From DATATB01 sp036268995 (GTDB lineage: Bacteria > Planctomycetota > Planctomycetia > Pirellulales > PNKZ01): DNA of 64,000 nucleotides. Position 1 is the stretch's first letter, and each line of letters starts with the position of its first letter. This document shows, piece by piece, positions 1-10,200 of this stretch. The stretch spans positions 1 through 64,000 of the forward strand of contig DATATB010000025.1 in the NCBI GenBank assembly GCA_036268995.1, written 5' to 3'. The translations under genes were made by a program, and so were the position numbers. Below the pieces are notes generated by a model that made no database searches, was not told the DNA's origin, and saw only the letters and a program-made list of their open reading frames with translations.

Positions 1-351
1 GCAAAGCATCACCGAAGCGAGGCGGGCATCGTGGACGGCAACTCCGGTGACAGCGTGCGCTGTCAACAAGCCTTTCCAGACGCGAAACGAGCGGTCGTCT
101 TCCGTTACCACTTCACAGACTAGCTCGATTACTGCGAGCCGTTTACTGACCCGTTCTATTGAAACGCCATATCCGTTCTTGTCGATTGGCCGAGTCGAAA
201 CGTTCCAGAATTCGGCCAAGTTTTGCAATGTGACGACGATTCGCTCTTGGCGCGCCCAGAGGACGCGAATCGCCTGTCGAATCCCTCGGTATTCCGGAGA
301 AGAAGCGTCGAACGCGCGTAGCAACGCGCCAGTGTCGATGAGGCAGGCCAT
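1..351 (-). CDS. PIN-domain toxin (VapC-like), truncated by the window edge
   Basis: Translating the minus strand from the ATG at 351 gives at least 117 residues that begin MACLIDTGALL, with an acidic residue at position 6. A central NLAEFW and a later VHDARLASVM follow. This D...E...D spacing is that of PIN-domain ribonucleases of VapBC modules, which cleave RNA and are neutralised by the partner antitoxin. The ATG overlaps the stop of the upstream gene in a TAATG arrangement, so the two are probably translationally coupled. The C-terminus lies outside the window, so the last conserved acidic residues cannot be checked. Confidence 0.75.
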   Translation of the reverse strand, partial: MACLIDTGALLRAFDASSPEYRGIRQAIRVLWARQERIVVTLQNLAEFWNVSTRPIDKNGYGVSIERVSKRLAVIELVCEVVTEDDRSFRVWKGLLTAHAVTGVAVHDARLASVMLC

Positions 352-584
352 TAGTCATGGTCGCTGTAGAGATCGGCCCGGGAGAAGGATCCGGAAGGAG
401 AAGGTCCAGTCGAGGCCTCCGCATCAAGCAGACGGTCCAGTTCTTCGATGGATAGTCGCTCTGAGCGCTGCGACGGCGAGGATCGTGCAATGCTCTCGAG
501 GTAGGCTTCAAGCGTCAGCCCGTGAGCGGCGGCTTGGGCGCTCAGAGCGGCAGCGACCGTTTCGCTAAGCTGAACATTAACCAT
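351..584 (-). CDS. VapB-like antitoxin (putative)
   Basis: This encodes a 77-residue protein starting MVNVQLSETVAAALSAQAA. The N-terminal strand-helix pattern and the LEAYLESIA helix resemble ribbon-helix-helix antitoxins, and the C-terminus is acidic and probably disordered, as expected for the toxin-binding tail. Two adjacent ATGs lie at 587 and 584. The second is better spaced from the GGGGAGA ribosome-binding site, so it was chosen. The stop overlaps the start of the PIN-domain gene. Function is inferred from position and size, because RHS antitoxin sequences diverge strongly. Confidence 0.62.
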   Translation of the reverse strand: MVNVQLSETVAAALSAQAAAHGLTLEAYLESIARSSPSQRSERLSIEELDRLLDAEASTGPSPSGSFSRADLYSDHD

Positions 585-628
585 CATTCTTCTCCCCGGG
601 TTCCTTCCTGTATGAATGATACCATGCC

Positions 629-2500
629 CTACACCGAATCGAGCATCTTCAAGTCGGGGGCGATTTCCAGCAGTTGCTTTTCCATGTAGCGGATGACGCG
701 GCTGGTGGTGGTGAGGCGCAAAGCGCGGCGCACGATCTCGGCAGCCTTGGCTTCGTGCAGGTGCTTGAGCAGATCCTTGATCGTCGGAATGAAGGCGGGA
801 CTCATGCTGAAGCTCCGCAGCCCCATGGCATAGAGCAGCACGCAGGCCCGGGGCGATCCGGCCATCTCGCCGCAAACCGTCACAGATTTGCCAGCCGCTC
901 GGCAGGCGCCGATCACGCTGTCGAGGACGTGGATGACAGCGGGACTCAAAGGCTGGCAGAGATGGCTGACTTTGGGGTTGTCGCGGTCGGCGGCCATCAA
1001 ATATTGCACGAGATCGTTGGAGCCGATGGAGATGAAGTCGGCGACCTTGAGCAGCGCGCCGATCGACACGGCCGCCGCCGGCACCTCGAGCATCATGCCC
1101 ATCGGCACTTCGGCAAAAGCCGTGCCTTCGGCCGCCAGTTGCCGCCCGGCCTGGTGCACCATGCGCCGGACTTTGCGCATTTCTTCGAGCGTGGTGATCA
1201 TGGGAAACATCAGCCGCACGCTGCAGGGCTGCACCGCCAGCGCTGCGGCGCGTAGCACGGCCCGGATTTGAGCCATGAAAAACGTCGGATGCTCGAACGA
1301 CAAGCGGATCGAGCGCCAGCCCATAAAGGGATTCGCCTCGTGGTCGTGGCCGAGATACGGAATCGTCTTGTCGCCGCCCAGATCGAGCGTGCGGATCGTG
1401 ATCCGGCGGTTCGGGCTGGCATCGATGATGGCCCGATAGGCCTCGACCTGCTCTTCTTCGTCGGGCACGTCGGGGTGCGTCAGGAACAGATATTCGGTGC
1501 GATACAGGCCCACGCCGCTGGCGCCCATCCGCGTGGCGGCCTCGGCGTCGCTCAAGTTGCTGATATTGGCCAGCAGCTCGACGGGCTGGCCATCAGCCGA
1601 CACGGCCGGCAAATCGTGGTTCTCGGCCAGCGTGTCTTTCAAGTGTACGAACTCGCGCTGCAGCTTGCGATATTCGTACTGCGTCTCGAAGTCGGGATTC
1701 ACCAGCACGTGACCTTCGCGGCCGTCGACCACGACCAGATCGCCGGTCTTGATCTGCTGCAAGATGCCGGCCACGCCCGACACGGCCGGAATCCCGCGGC
1801 TGCGGGCCAGAATGGCGGCGTGGCTGGTGCGGCCGCCGCGCTGCGTGACCACGCCGGCCACTTCGCGCTGCCCGAGCGTCACCACGTGCGAGGGCACCAA
1901 CTCGTTGGCCACCAGGATGATCGGCCCTGGCAGGGCGTCGGAATAAGGTTCGAGCACGGTCGACAAGTGGCCGCTGAGTCGGATGACGACGTCGCGCACA
2001 TCGGCCAGCCGCTCCTTGATGTACTCGTCCTCGGTCTCGTCGAACAGTTGTGTGTATTCGGCGAGCAGGCGTTTGAGCGCGGCTTGTGCCCGCAGGCGCG
2101 AATCGACAATCCACGATCGAACCTTGGCCGTGAAGGCGGGGTCCTGGAGGATCGCTTCGTGCGCATGGAAGATGGCGGCCTGTTCCTTGCCGACTTGCCT
2201 TTGCACCTTCGTGGCCAAGGCCCGCAGATCGGCCGCCGTTTGATTGCGCGCGTGATCGTAGTTGGCCAGTTCGGCCAGGACCTGCGCGTCTTCCAGGGGG
2301 CGATGTTCGTCGCCGACGAAAATTTCGGCGATGCAGTAGGCTTTGCCCACGGCCACGCCCGGCGAAACCGCCAGGCCGCTGCGGACCAGCGTGTTGGTGC
2401 CAGCCAACGGAGGCACGTGGGCCGCCAGCGGCCGCTCCGTCGAGCTGGCCGGCTGCTGCTTCCCGGCAGAGGGTGGTTCTTCCCTCTCGGGTTTGGCCAT
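629..2500 (-). CDS. ptsI: phosphoenolpyruvate-protein phosphotransferase (PTS enzyme I)
   Basis: The 623-residue product is enzyme I, a cytoplasmic protein that takes phosphate from phosphoenolpyruvate and passes it to HPr. The phosphohistidine motif GGRTSHAAILAR places the active His at residue 227. The C-terminal TIM-barrel shows LDLGGDKTIPYL, GSNDLVQYLMAADRD and the CGEMAG motif with catalytic Cys543. The N-terminus carries about 40 extra low-complexity residues compared with the usual 570-590-residue enzyme. No HPr or sugar permease gene is nearby, so a regulatory PTS cannot be separated from a transport PTS here. Confidence 0.95.
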   Translation of the reverse strand: MAKPEREEPPSAGKQQPASSTERPLAAHVPPLAGTNTLVRSGLAVSPGVAVGKAYCIAEIFVGDEHRPLEDAQVLAELANYDHARNQTAADLRALATKVQRQVGKEQAAIFHAHEAILQDPAFTAKVRSWIVDSRLRAQAALKRLLAEYTQLFDETEDEYIKERLADVRDVVIRLSGHLSTVLEPYSDALPGPIILVANELVPSHVVTLGQREVAGVVTQRGGRTSHAAILARSRGIPAVSGVAGILQQIKTGDLVVVDGREGHVLVNPDFETQYEYRKLQREFVHLKDTLAENHDLPAVSADGQPVELLANISNLSDAEAATRMGASGVGLYRTEYLFLTHPDVPDEEEQVEAYRAIIDASPNRRITIRTLDLGGDKTIPYLGHDHEANPFMGWRSIRLSFEHPTFFMAQIRAVLRAAALAVQPCSVRLMFPMITTLEEMRKVRRMVHQAGRQLAAEGTAFAEVPMGMMLEVPAAAVSIGALLKVADFISIGSNDLVQYLMAADRDNPKVSHLCQPLSPAVIHVLDSVIGACRAAGKSVTVCGEMAGSPRACVLLYAMGLRSFSMSPAFIPTIKDLLKHLHEAKAAEIVRRALRLTTTSRVIRYMEKQLLEIAPDLKMLDSV

Positions 2501-2553
2501 GATCGCGCACCTGGGGCGGCTTAGATTTCTCCTTGTTTTTACTCAAGCCAAGG

Positions 2554-3933
2554 TCAGGCTGCAATCGCCCGACCGCTGTTGGCCGTGGCGGCCGGCAGCG
2601 GCTGGAGGTGGGCCGTGGAGGCCCCGATAGGAAGCGGCGAAAGCGGGCTGCCGAAGCCGTCGTCAGTGGCGGCCGGCACGCGCCACAGTAGCCCCAAGGC
2701 GGCCAGCCGCGCTACCGAAGAAAGGGCGAAAAGCGTCAGATAGACGATTTGGATTTTGCCGAAATACACCAGCGCCAGGCCGCCGGCCAGCGACCCGACG
2801 ACCGTGGCCGCCGCGTTGGCAAAATTGAAGAGCGTGAGCACACTGGTGCGATGTTGTTCGGGAATGGCTTCGAAAAACAGCAGAGCGATGCTCAATTCGT
2901 AGGCGGCCCACACCACGCCGACCACCAACTGCAATCCGATGAGATAGACAAAATGATTCGAGATCAGCCAAGCGGCCGACATGGGCGCGATTCCGACCCC
3001 ACCCAGCCACAGCAAACGCCGCGTTCCGAAGCGCTGGGCAAATCGCCCCAGCGCCGGCAGCGCCACGATGCGCGAGGCATAGGCCGCGGCCACGAGCACC
3101 ACGTATTGCGCGTACGAGAAGCGCAGGTGTTGCAGCATATAAGGATTGAAATACGGCCCCGAAATCTGCACGGCGGTTTGCACGGCCAGCAGGTAGAACA
3201 GCAGCCGCCCGGTGGTTGAGCCGCGCAGCCGGCTAATCGCATCGCCCAAGTGCAGCGAGTGATTGCGGGCTGGGCCGCTGACCAATTCGCGCTGGCTCGA
3301 CAGGAACCAGACCGAAACCAGCCTAAACATCGTGGCCGCCAGAAACAGACAGGCGAACACATCGAGCGCCGCGCCGTGCGGCGCCGCCAGTTCCAAAGCC
3401 ACGCCGCCGCCCACGAAGCCCACCAGCAGCCCCGCCTGGCTGAAGCGAGTCCGCCGGGCGAAATACGCCGCTCGAAGTCGTCGCGGCACCAGGGTGCCGA
3501 CCCAAGTGTTCCAGGCTGGGCCGGTTGCCAGCCCGCAGCCCCAGTACGTGGCGGCGGCCGTGAACAGCAACAACGCCGGGACGCGCCGATGCCATGCCGC
3601 CAGTGCCAGCGGCAGAAAGCACAACCCCTGGCAAGCGGCCAGCACGACCACCCAGCGGCGCAGCGAGCCAAAGCGACGCAGGCCCCAGGGCGCCGCCAAT
3701 TGCAGCGTGCCACCGGCCAGCAGCGGGATGGTCGCCACCAGCCCGGCCGCCACTTCCCCCAGTCCGGCCGCCAATGCAAAGGCCGGCAGATACGTCTCGC
3801 CCATGCCCACCATGACACTGAAAGCAGTGCCATCGCCCAGCCCCGCGCACAGGTCGGTGCGCTGGGCCGGCTCGCGCTTGGCCGGGATCGAATGCGGGGC
3901 GTCCGCTCGGTGACAAAGCTGGGTTTCGGACAC
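2554..3933 (-). CDS. major facilitator superfamily transporter
   Basis: This is a polytopic membrane protein of about 459 residues. The first helix contains DGTAFSVMVGMGETYLPAFA, and many further hydrophobic segments follow in two halves, consistent with a 12-helix MFS carrier. The substrate is unknown. The frame stays open upstream to 4098, but that part lacks membrane character. The GTG at 3933 (VSETQLCH) is the preferred start, with no clear Shine-Dalgarno site, so the N-terminus is uncertain. The gene lies 53 bp upstream of ptsI on the same strand and is divergent from the giant secreted-protein gene. Confidence 0.75.
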   Translation of the reverse strand: MSETQLCHRADAPHSIPAKREPAQRTDLCAGLGDGTAFSVMVGMGETYLPAFALAAGLGEVAAGLVATIPLLAGGTLQLAAPWGLRRFGSLRRWVVVLAACQGLCFLPLALAAWHRRVPALLLFTAAATYWGCGLATGPAWNTWVGTLVPRRLRAAYFARRTRFSQAGLLVGFVGGGVALELAAPHGAALDVFACLFLAATMFRLVSVWFLSSQRELVSGPARNHSLHLGDAISRLRGSTTGRLLFYLLAVQTAVQISGPYFNPYMLQHLRFSYAQYVVLVAAAYASRIVALPALGRFAQRFGTRRLLWLGGVGIAPMSAAWLISNHFVYLIGLQLVVGVVWAAYELSIALLFFEAIPEQHRTSVLTLFNFANAAATVVGSLAGGLALVYFGKIQIVYLTLFALSSVARLAALGLLWRVPAATDDGFGSPLSPLPIGASTAHLQPLPAATANSGRAIAA

Positions 3934-4211
3934 GAATCGACGGGCTGATTGAAGGAAAAAACAGGCGTGCGAGAAAATCGGGCGCTTGCCGGCCCGCAGC
4001 ACGCAAGACGAGTCGGATGATAACAAGACCGCCCCCGTGGACAACCCCGGATACGTCATATTGTCGTACACGAAGCTTCGCCTGCGGAGTGCCAGCAAAT
4101 TTTGAAGTAAATCGCTGGCATTTGATGCTAGCGCGAGTTAGCTTGGTCGCCGCATCCCTTATTGCGGGTGAAACCACGCAGCCATTTGAAGTAACCGGAG
4201 GATCCCCGGGC

Positions 4212-7200
4212 ATGTCATCGACCAAGCGCCGCATCCGATCGAAAAAGCCTCGCGTACTCCGCACGGCGTATCGCCCGCTATTGATCGAGCCGTTGGAAGG
4301 GCGCTTGCTGCTGACCGCGATTACGGTGAGCACGGCTTCCGACGCCGTCGTCCACAGCGGCGAGTCGTTGCGCGACGCCATCACGGAAGCCAACGGCGAC
4401 GCGGCCAACGGCATCTCCGACAACATCACGTTTTCTTCGGATATGACCATCACGCTCGCGCAAGGCGCACTCGAGCTGAGTTCGGGCGGCACCGGCAGCG
4501 TGATCACGATCGACGGCGGCACCAGCCAGATCACCGTCAGCGGCCAGGGCGGAACAAGCAGCGTGTTTTTGATTGATTCCGGCGTCAACGCGGTAATGGA
4601 CGACGTCTCAATCGTGTATGGGAATGCGGCGGAGTACGGCGGCGGCATCGTGAACCAAGGCACGCTGTCTTTGAGCGACGTCGTATTCTCCAACAACACT
4701 GCCGAGGATGGCGGCGCCATCTACAACGATCAGGGAACCCTTACCGCCAGCGGCTGCACGTTCACCAATAACACCGCTGCCGGCGGCAGAGGCGGCGGAA
4801 TCCTCCAGGACGGCGGGTCGCTCACAGTCGATGGCGACACGACGTTCTCGCAGAATTCCGCGATCTTTGGACTCAGCGGTAGCGGCGGCGCAATCGACAT
4901 CGATTACGGCACCGCCACGGTGGCCGATTCGACGTTTACGTCCAACACGGGCGAAGATTTCGGCGGAGCCATCAGTAGCGAAGGCACTTTGTCCGTTAGC
5001 GGTTCAACGTTCACGGGAAACCAGGCCCCGGAGGATTACTACGGCTCAGGCGGAGCGATTTCTAATTCTGGCGACGCAACCGTCAGTGGTTCAACATTCG
5101 TGAATAACTCGACGGGCGGGACCGGCGGCGGCATTGATAACGTTGGCACGCTCACCGTCGAAAACTCCACGTTTACCGGAAACTCGGCAAACGAAGCTGG
5201 CGGCGCAATCAACGTCGAAGAGGGTTCGTTGACGATTAGCAGCTCCACGATCTTTGATAATCAATCAGCCGGCAGCGGAGGCGGCGTTTCGAACTTTAGT
5301 GAGGATTTCGGGGTTACCGGCCTGCTGACTCTGCTCAGCACGATCGTTGCCGGAGACAGCGCCACGACAAGCGCCCCCGATGTCTTCGGGTCGATCTCTG
5401 GCTCGAGCAGCTACAACCTCATTGGCGACGGCACGGGCCTGACTGGCATAAGCAACGGCAGCAATTCCAATCAGATCGGCTCAACCGCCGCGCCTGTCAA
5501 CCCGTTGCTTGGCCCCTTGCAAAACAATGGCGGACCGACCCAGACGATGGCCCTGGAGGCCGGAAGCCCCGCCATTGGCCACGGCGGGCCGGTGACAACT
5601 GCCGCGAAGGAGGTCGAACCGACAGACACGACAATCACAGTCACCAACGCCAGCGCGATCACGAGCGTGCCAGGCGATTACGTGATCGACATCGACAGCG
5701 AGCAGCTGCTCGTGACCGGCGTTGATACCACCAACAATACGCTGACGGTGACCCGCGGCTACAACGGCACAACGCCGGCCGATCATTCGTCCGGCGCCGG
5801 TGTTTACCTCGACACGGACCAGACCGGCGCGTCCCGCAACGAAAATCCCGACATCGGTGCCTTCCAGTACAGCACCGTTTCCCCCCAGGTTACCAATGCG
5901 TCGACGTCGGTGAATGTTCAGACCACCTCCGGCCTCGTAATCAAGCCGTCGGTCGGAAGCGTCGGGATCCAGTACTTCGAGATTCTGAGCATCAGCGGCG
6001 GCGCGTTATTTCTAAACGACGGTACGGCACTAAATGCTCCGACTCCATTCTGGATTACCGTCGATGAAGGCGCACCGGGATTGAAATTCACGCCCAACTC
6101 TCCCGCAAACGGCAGCTTTTCCGTGCTGGAGTCCACGACCGAGAGCCCATCGGGTGTGGTGGGGACGGCGGCCACGGCGACGATCACGGTCGCCCCGCTC
6201 AGCCCCATCGTCAAAAACACGGCTACGACGGAGAATGTCCAAAGCTCCTTGATCCCCATCAATCCGGATTGGGACGGGATCCAGTACTTTCAGATTAGTG
6301 GCATTTCCGGCGGGACGCTTTACCAGAGCGACGGCAGCACGCTGGTTGGCGGTGTCGGCTCAGACGTCTTCATCGCGGCAAATGTAGGGGAAGCCGGACT
6401 CCGATTCACGCCTACTGCGAACTCGACCGCTCCCGGAAGCTTTACGGTCGAGGAGTCCACCAGCAACGATCCCTCGGGCTCGGGCCTGACCGGCACGCCC
6501 GTCGTCGTCTCGATCGTCGTGGCCCCTCCCGGCTCGGTCACCTGGGACGGCGACGGCCACGGGAACCTGTGGAGCGACCCGGCCAACTGGAGTAGCGATG
6601 CCGTCCCCACGGCCGCGGATAACGTGGTGATCGATCTACCGGGCGCCGGGCCGATCATTTACGACGCATCGGCCGGAAGCACGACGATCCAGAGCTTGGC
6701 CCTGGGCGCCGGCGCCACGCTCTCGATTACCGGCGGTTCGCTGGCGATCGAGCAAGGCCTGTCGGCCGCCGGCCAGCAGCCGATCAGCGGATCCTTCGCG
6801 CTGGCCGGAGGGACCATTTCAGCGGTCGGGGATGATGGAACCTTTTCGAATCTGACGATTGACCTAGCCGAAGGGAACAGCGCGGTTGCTGTCGACGGCA
6901 CATTCGTCGGCGTCACCACGCTGAATGTCGCTCAGAACGCAAGCTTCACGTTCGAGGGGGCCAACCCCGACGATACCTACTCGGGCACGCTGACGGGCTC
7001 GGGAGCCGGCACGGTGCTGCTCAGCCTCGATCGACTGTATATCGGCGCTGGAGGGCTGACCCTGGATTTCGCTGGCAGCACGCTCCAGTGGACCGGCGGC
7101 GAGTTGGATGCCGGCAATGGAAATCTGACGAACCTGGGAACGCTCAACCTCGTAGGCGACCTCAACAAAGACTTTTACAACGACGGTACGCTGGATAATT

Positions 7201-10200
7201 TTGGAACGATCGTGCAGGCCGGTTCTGGATATCTGCGCCTCGGCACCGATGGCGTGTATGCATCCATGCTCAAGAACGAAGCGGGAGCGAGTTACCTGCT
7301 TGAAGGCGATTCGGGGCTTGGCGAAGGCTCCGATAACGATTCGGCGCCGGGCCAAATCTCGATCGTCAACCTTGGCACCATCCGCAAGACGGCCGGCACC
7401 AGCATTTCCTACCTCGATCCATTGGGGGCGATTGACAATCTCGGCATGATCGAGGCCGATTCGGGCGAGATCGATCTCGAGCCCGTCCTGGGTGTCACCC
7501 AAATCGTCGGCGCCACGCTTTCCGGCGGCACCTGGAACGCATTCAACGGCGCGACGATTCAGCTTCCTACCAATATCACCACCAACGCCGCAAACATTGC
7601 GATGGAAGGCGCCGGCGCCTCGATTGTGGGCATATCGGGCTTGAACTCGAACACGGGCCAGTTCTCGCTCACTGGCGGCGCGACGTTTACCACCGCCAGC
7701 AACTTTGCCAACACTGGCACGCTGACTGTTGGCGCCGGCAGCGTGCTGAACGTGGCCGGCAACTTTACGCAATCGTCGCCCGGCGCACTGGATGATCAGA
7801 TCGGCGGCACGCCCGGCAGCGGGCTGCTGGGCAAGATCACGGTGAGCGGAGCGGCAATGCTCGGCGGCATCTTCAACTTGTCGCTGGTCAATAGTTTTAC
7901 GCCCACCGTCGGTCAAAGCTTTCCTGTGGCCTCATTCGCCAGCGAGAACGGCAACTTTGCTTCGCTCAGCGGCCTCCAGTCAGTGCTCAGCGAAACGCTC
8001 ACCTCCAGCGGCCTGAGCCTCCTGGCTGGCAATCCGGCCGATCTGAAGGTTAGCAGCGCCAGCGCTCCGGCCACGGCGCTGGCCGGGCAGCAAATCACCG
8101 TCAACTGGCAAGTGACCGACGCCGGCGGCCAGGCCGCCAGCGGCAGTTGGCAGGACAGCGTGTATCTGTCCAGCACGCCGACGATTACTGCCAGCTCGAT
8201 CCTGTTGGGCACGACGCAGTACACCCTCGGGCTGGGCTCAGGCAAATCCTACAACGGCAGCCTGACAGCCGCGCTGCCGGCCGTCGCGCCGGGGAATTAT
8301 TACGTGCTCGTCCAGGCCGACAGCTTGTATCAATCGCCCGACTCGAATCGGGCCAACAACACGCTGGCCGCGGCCGGGCAGATCGCTATCTCGCTGCCGA
8401 CCCTGACGCTGGGCACTCCGCTGGCCGGCGCCTTCACGGCCGCCGAGCAGAACCTGTATTACCAGGTGAGCGTGCCGCTCGGCGGTTCGCTGACGGTCGC
8501 GCTGGCCAGCGCCGCCGGCGCTGGCAGCACGGCCCTGTATGTCAGCCAAGGCACGCTGCCCACGCCCTACAGTTATCAGTATGCTGCCAACGTCGCCAAT
8601 CAGCCGAATCAGACGCTGATCGTGCCGCAGACGCTCGCCGCGACTGTCTATTACATTCTGGCCCAGAGCGTCTCGGGCGGCGCCGCGGCGGCCGGCTTTA
8701 CGCTCACCGCCGCGCAGACCAACGCCGTGGGCGTATCGGCCATTTCGGCCACCTCCGGCGGAAACACGGGCAACATCACGCTCGAAATCGACGGCACGAA
8801 CTTTACTTCCAACGCCACGGCCAGCCTGAAGCTCGGGCTCACGACGCTCAACGCCACGGCCATCGACTTTGTCAGCTCCAGTCAACTGTTCGCCACGTTC
8901 AACCTGGCCGGAGCCGCCGTCGGCGGCTATACGCTGAGCGTGCAGCAAAGCGGGCAAACGGCCACCGCGGCCAGCGCGTTCAACGTCGTGGCCGCGCCGG
9001 CCAGCTCGCTCTCGATATCGTTGAGCGTGCCGCAGGCGATTCGCCCGGACCACACCAGCACGATCGTGATCAGTTACACCAACTCCACCGACAACGACAT
9101 CGTTGCGCCGTTGCTCGAAATCGCCTCCACCAACAGCACCGTCTCATTCAGCACGCCCGACGATCCGAACGATTTTGTGTCTTCGGCCCAGTTGCTGGCC
9201 GTGGCCCCCAGCGGCCCGGCCGGCATTGTGCGGCCGGGGCAGAGCGGCCAGCTTTCGTTGACCATTGTGTCCAGCGACACGAGCGAGGGCGACCAGATCC
9301 CGTTCCAGGTCAGCCTATTGACGGCAGGGCAGACAATCAACTGGGCTTCGCAACAGGGATCGCTGCGGCCGAGCACGATTCCATCGGCGGCCTGGAATGT
9401 GATCTTCGGCAACCTGCTGACGATGATCGGTTCGACGACGGATTCGTTCGATGCAGCCCTGGCCAGTTCGGCGACGTATCTGAGCGGCATCGGCGAAACG
9501 ACGGCTCAGACCAGCGACGTCGGCCGGCTGTGGTCGTTCATGCTGGCCCAGGCCGGCGCCGCCTTGCCGGCTTCGACGCTGGCCTCGGCGGTCGACGCCT
9601 CGCTGGCCGCTCCCGGCGGGGTGTCGCTCAGTGTCGATCGCACCTTTGCCTCGACGATCGCCAGCCGCTACACGCCCGGCATGTTCGGCATCGGCTGGGC
9701 CACGAGCTGGCAAACTTCGCTGTCGGTCGATAGCTCCGGCAACGTGACGATCAACTCCGACGGCGGTTTGAGCTCGAGCTTTTTCGTCGAGCAAGCCAAC
9801 GGCGAATATCTCGACACCGACGGCGAAGCCGGCACGCTCACCTTCTCGGCAGGCGTCTACACATTCACCGACACGGGCCAGGACCAATCCGTGTTCCTCG
9901 CCAATGGCCTGCTGAGCTATGTGCAAGACACCAACGGCAATCGCATCACGCTGGGCTACAACGGCCAGAACCAGATCACCTCGCTCACGTATTCGAATGC
10001 TTCCGATCCGGCCGAGCCGACCGAACAGCTCACGCTCAGCTACAACGCCGCAGGGTTCGTTTCGCAAGTCGCCGACGGCACGGGCAACACCTGGACTTAC
10101 GCCTACGATGCGGCCGGCCACTTGCTGTCGGTCACCGCGCCCGGCGACCTCACGACCCTGTACATGTACCAAACCGGCGGCAATCCCGAAACGACCAACG

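Noticed and set aside
1268..2524. Long plus-strand open frame opposite ptsI
   Set aside because: It is antisense to a clear enzyme I gene. The His/Gln/Arg/Gly-rich translation is the usual shadow of GC-rich third positions.
4101..4130. TTGAAG promoter candidate before the giant gene
   Set aside because: No acceptable -10 box lies at proper spacing.
4017..4211. Upstream extension of the giant secreted protein to an ATG at 4017
   Set aside because: The ATG at 4212 has a strong ribosome-binding site and directly precedes the planctomycete-type N-terminal motif. The extension is not signal-like.
8147..9733. Second-frame open reading frame inside the giant gene
   Set aside because: It is a shadow of the repetitive GC-rich gene; the translation is Arg/Ala-rich with no domain.
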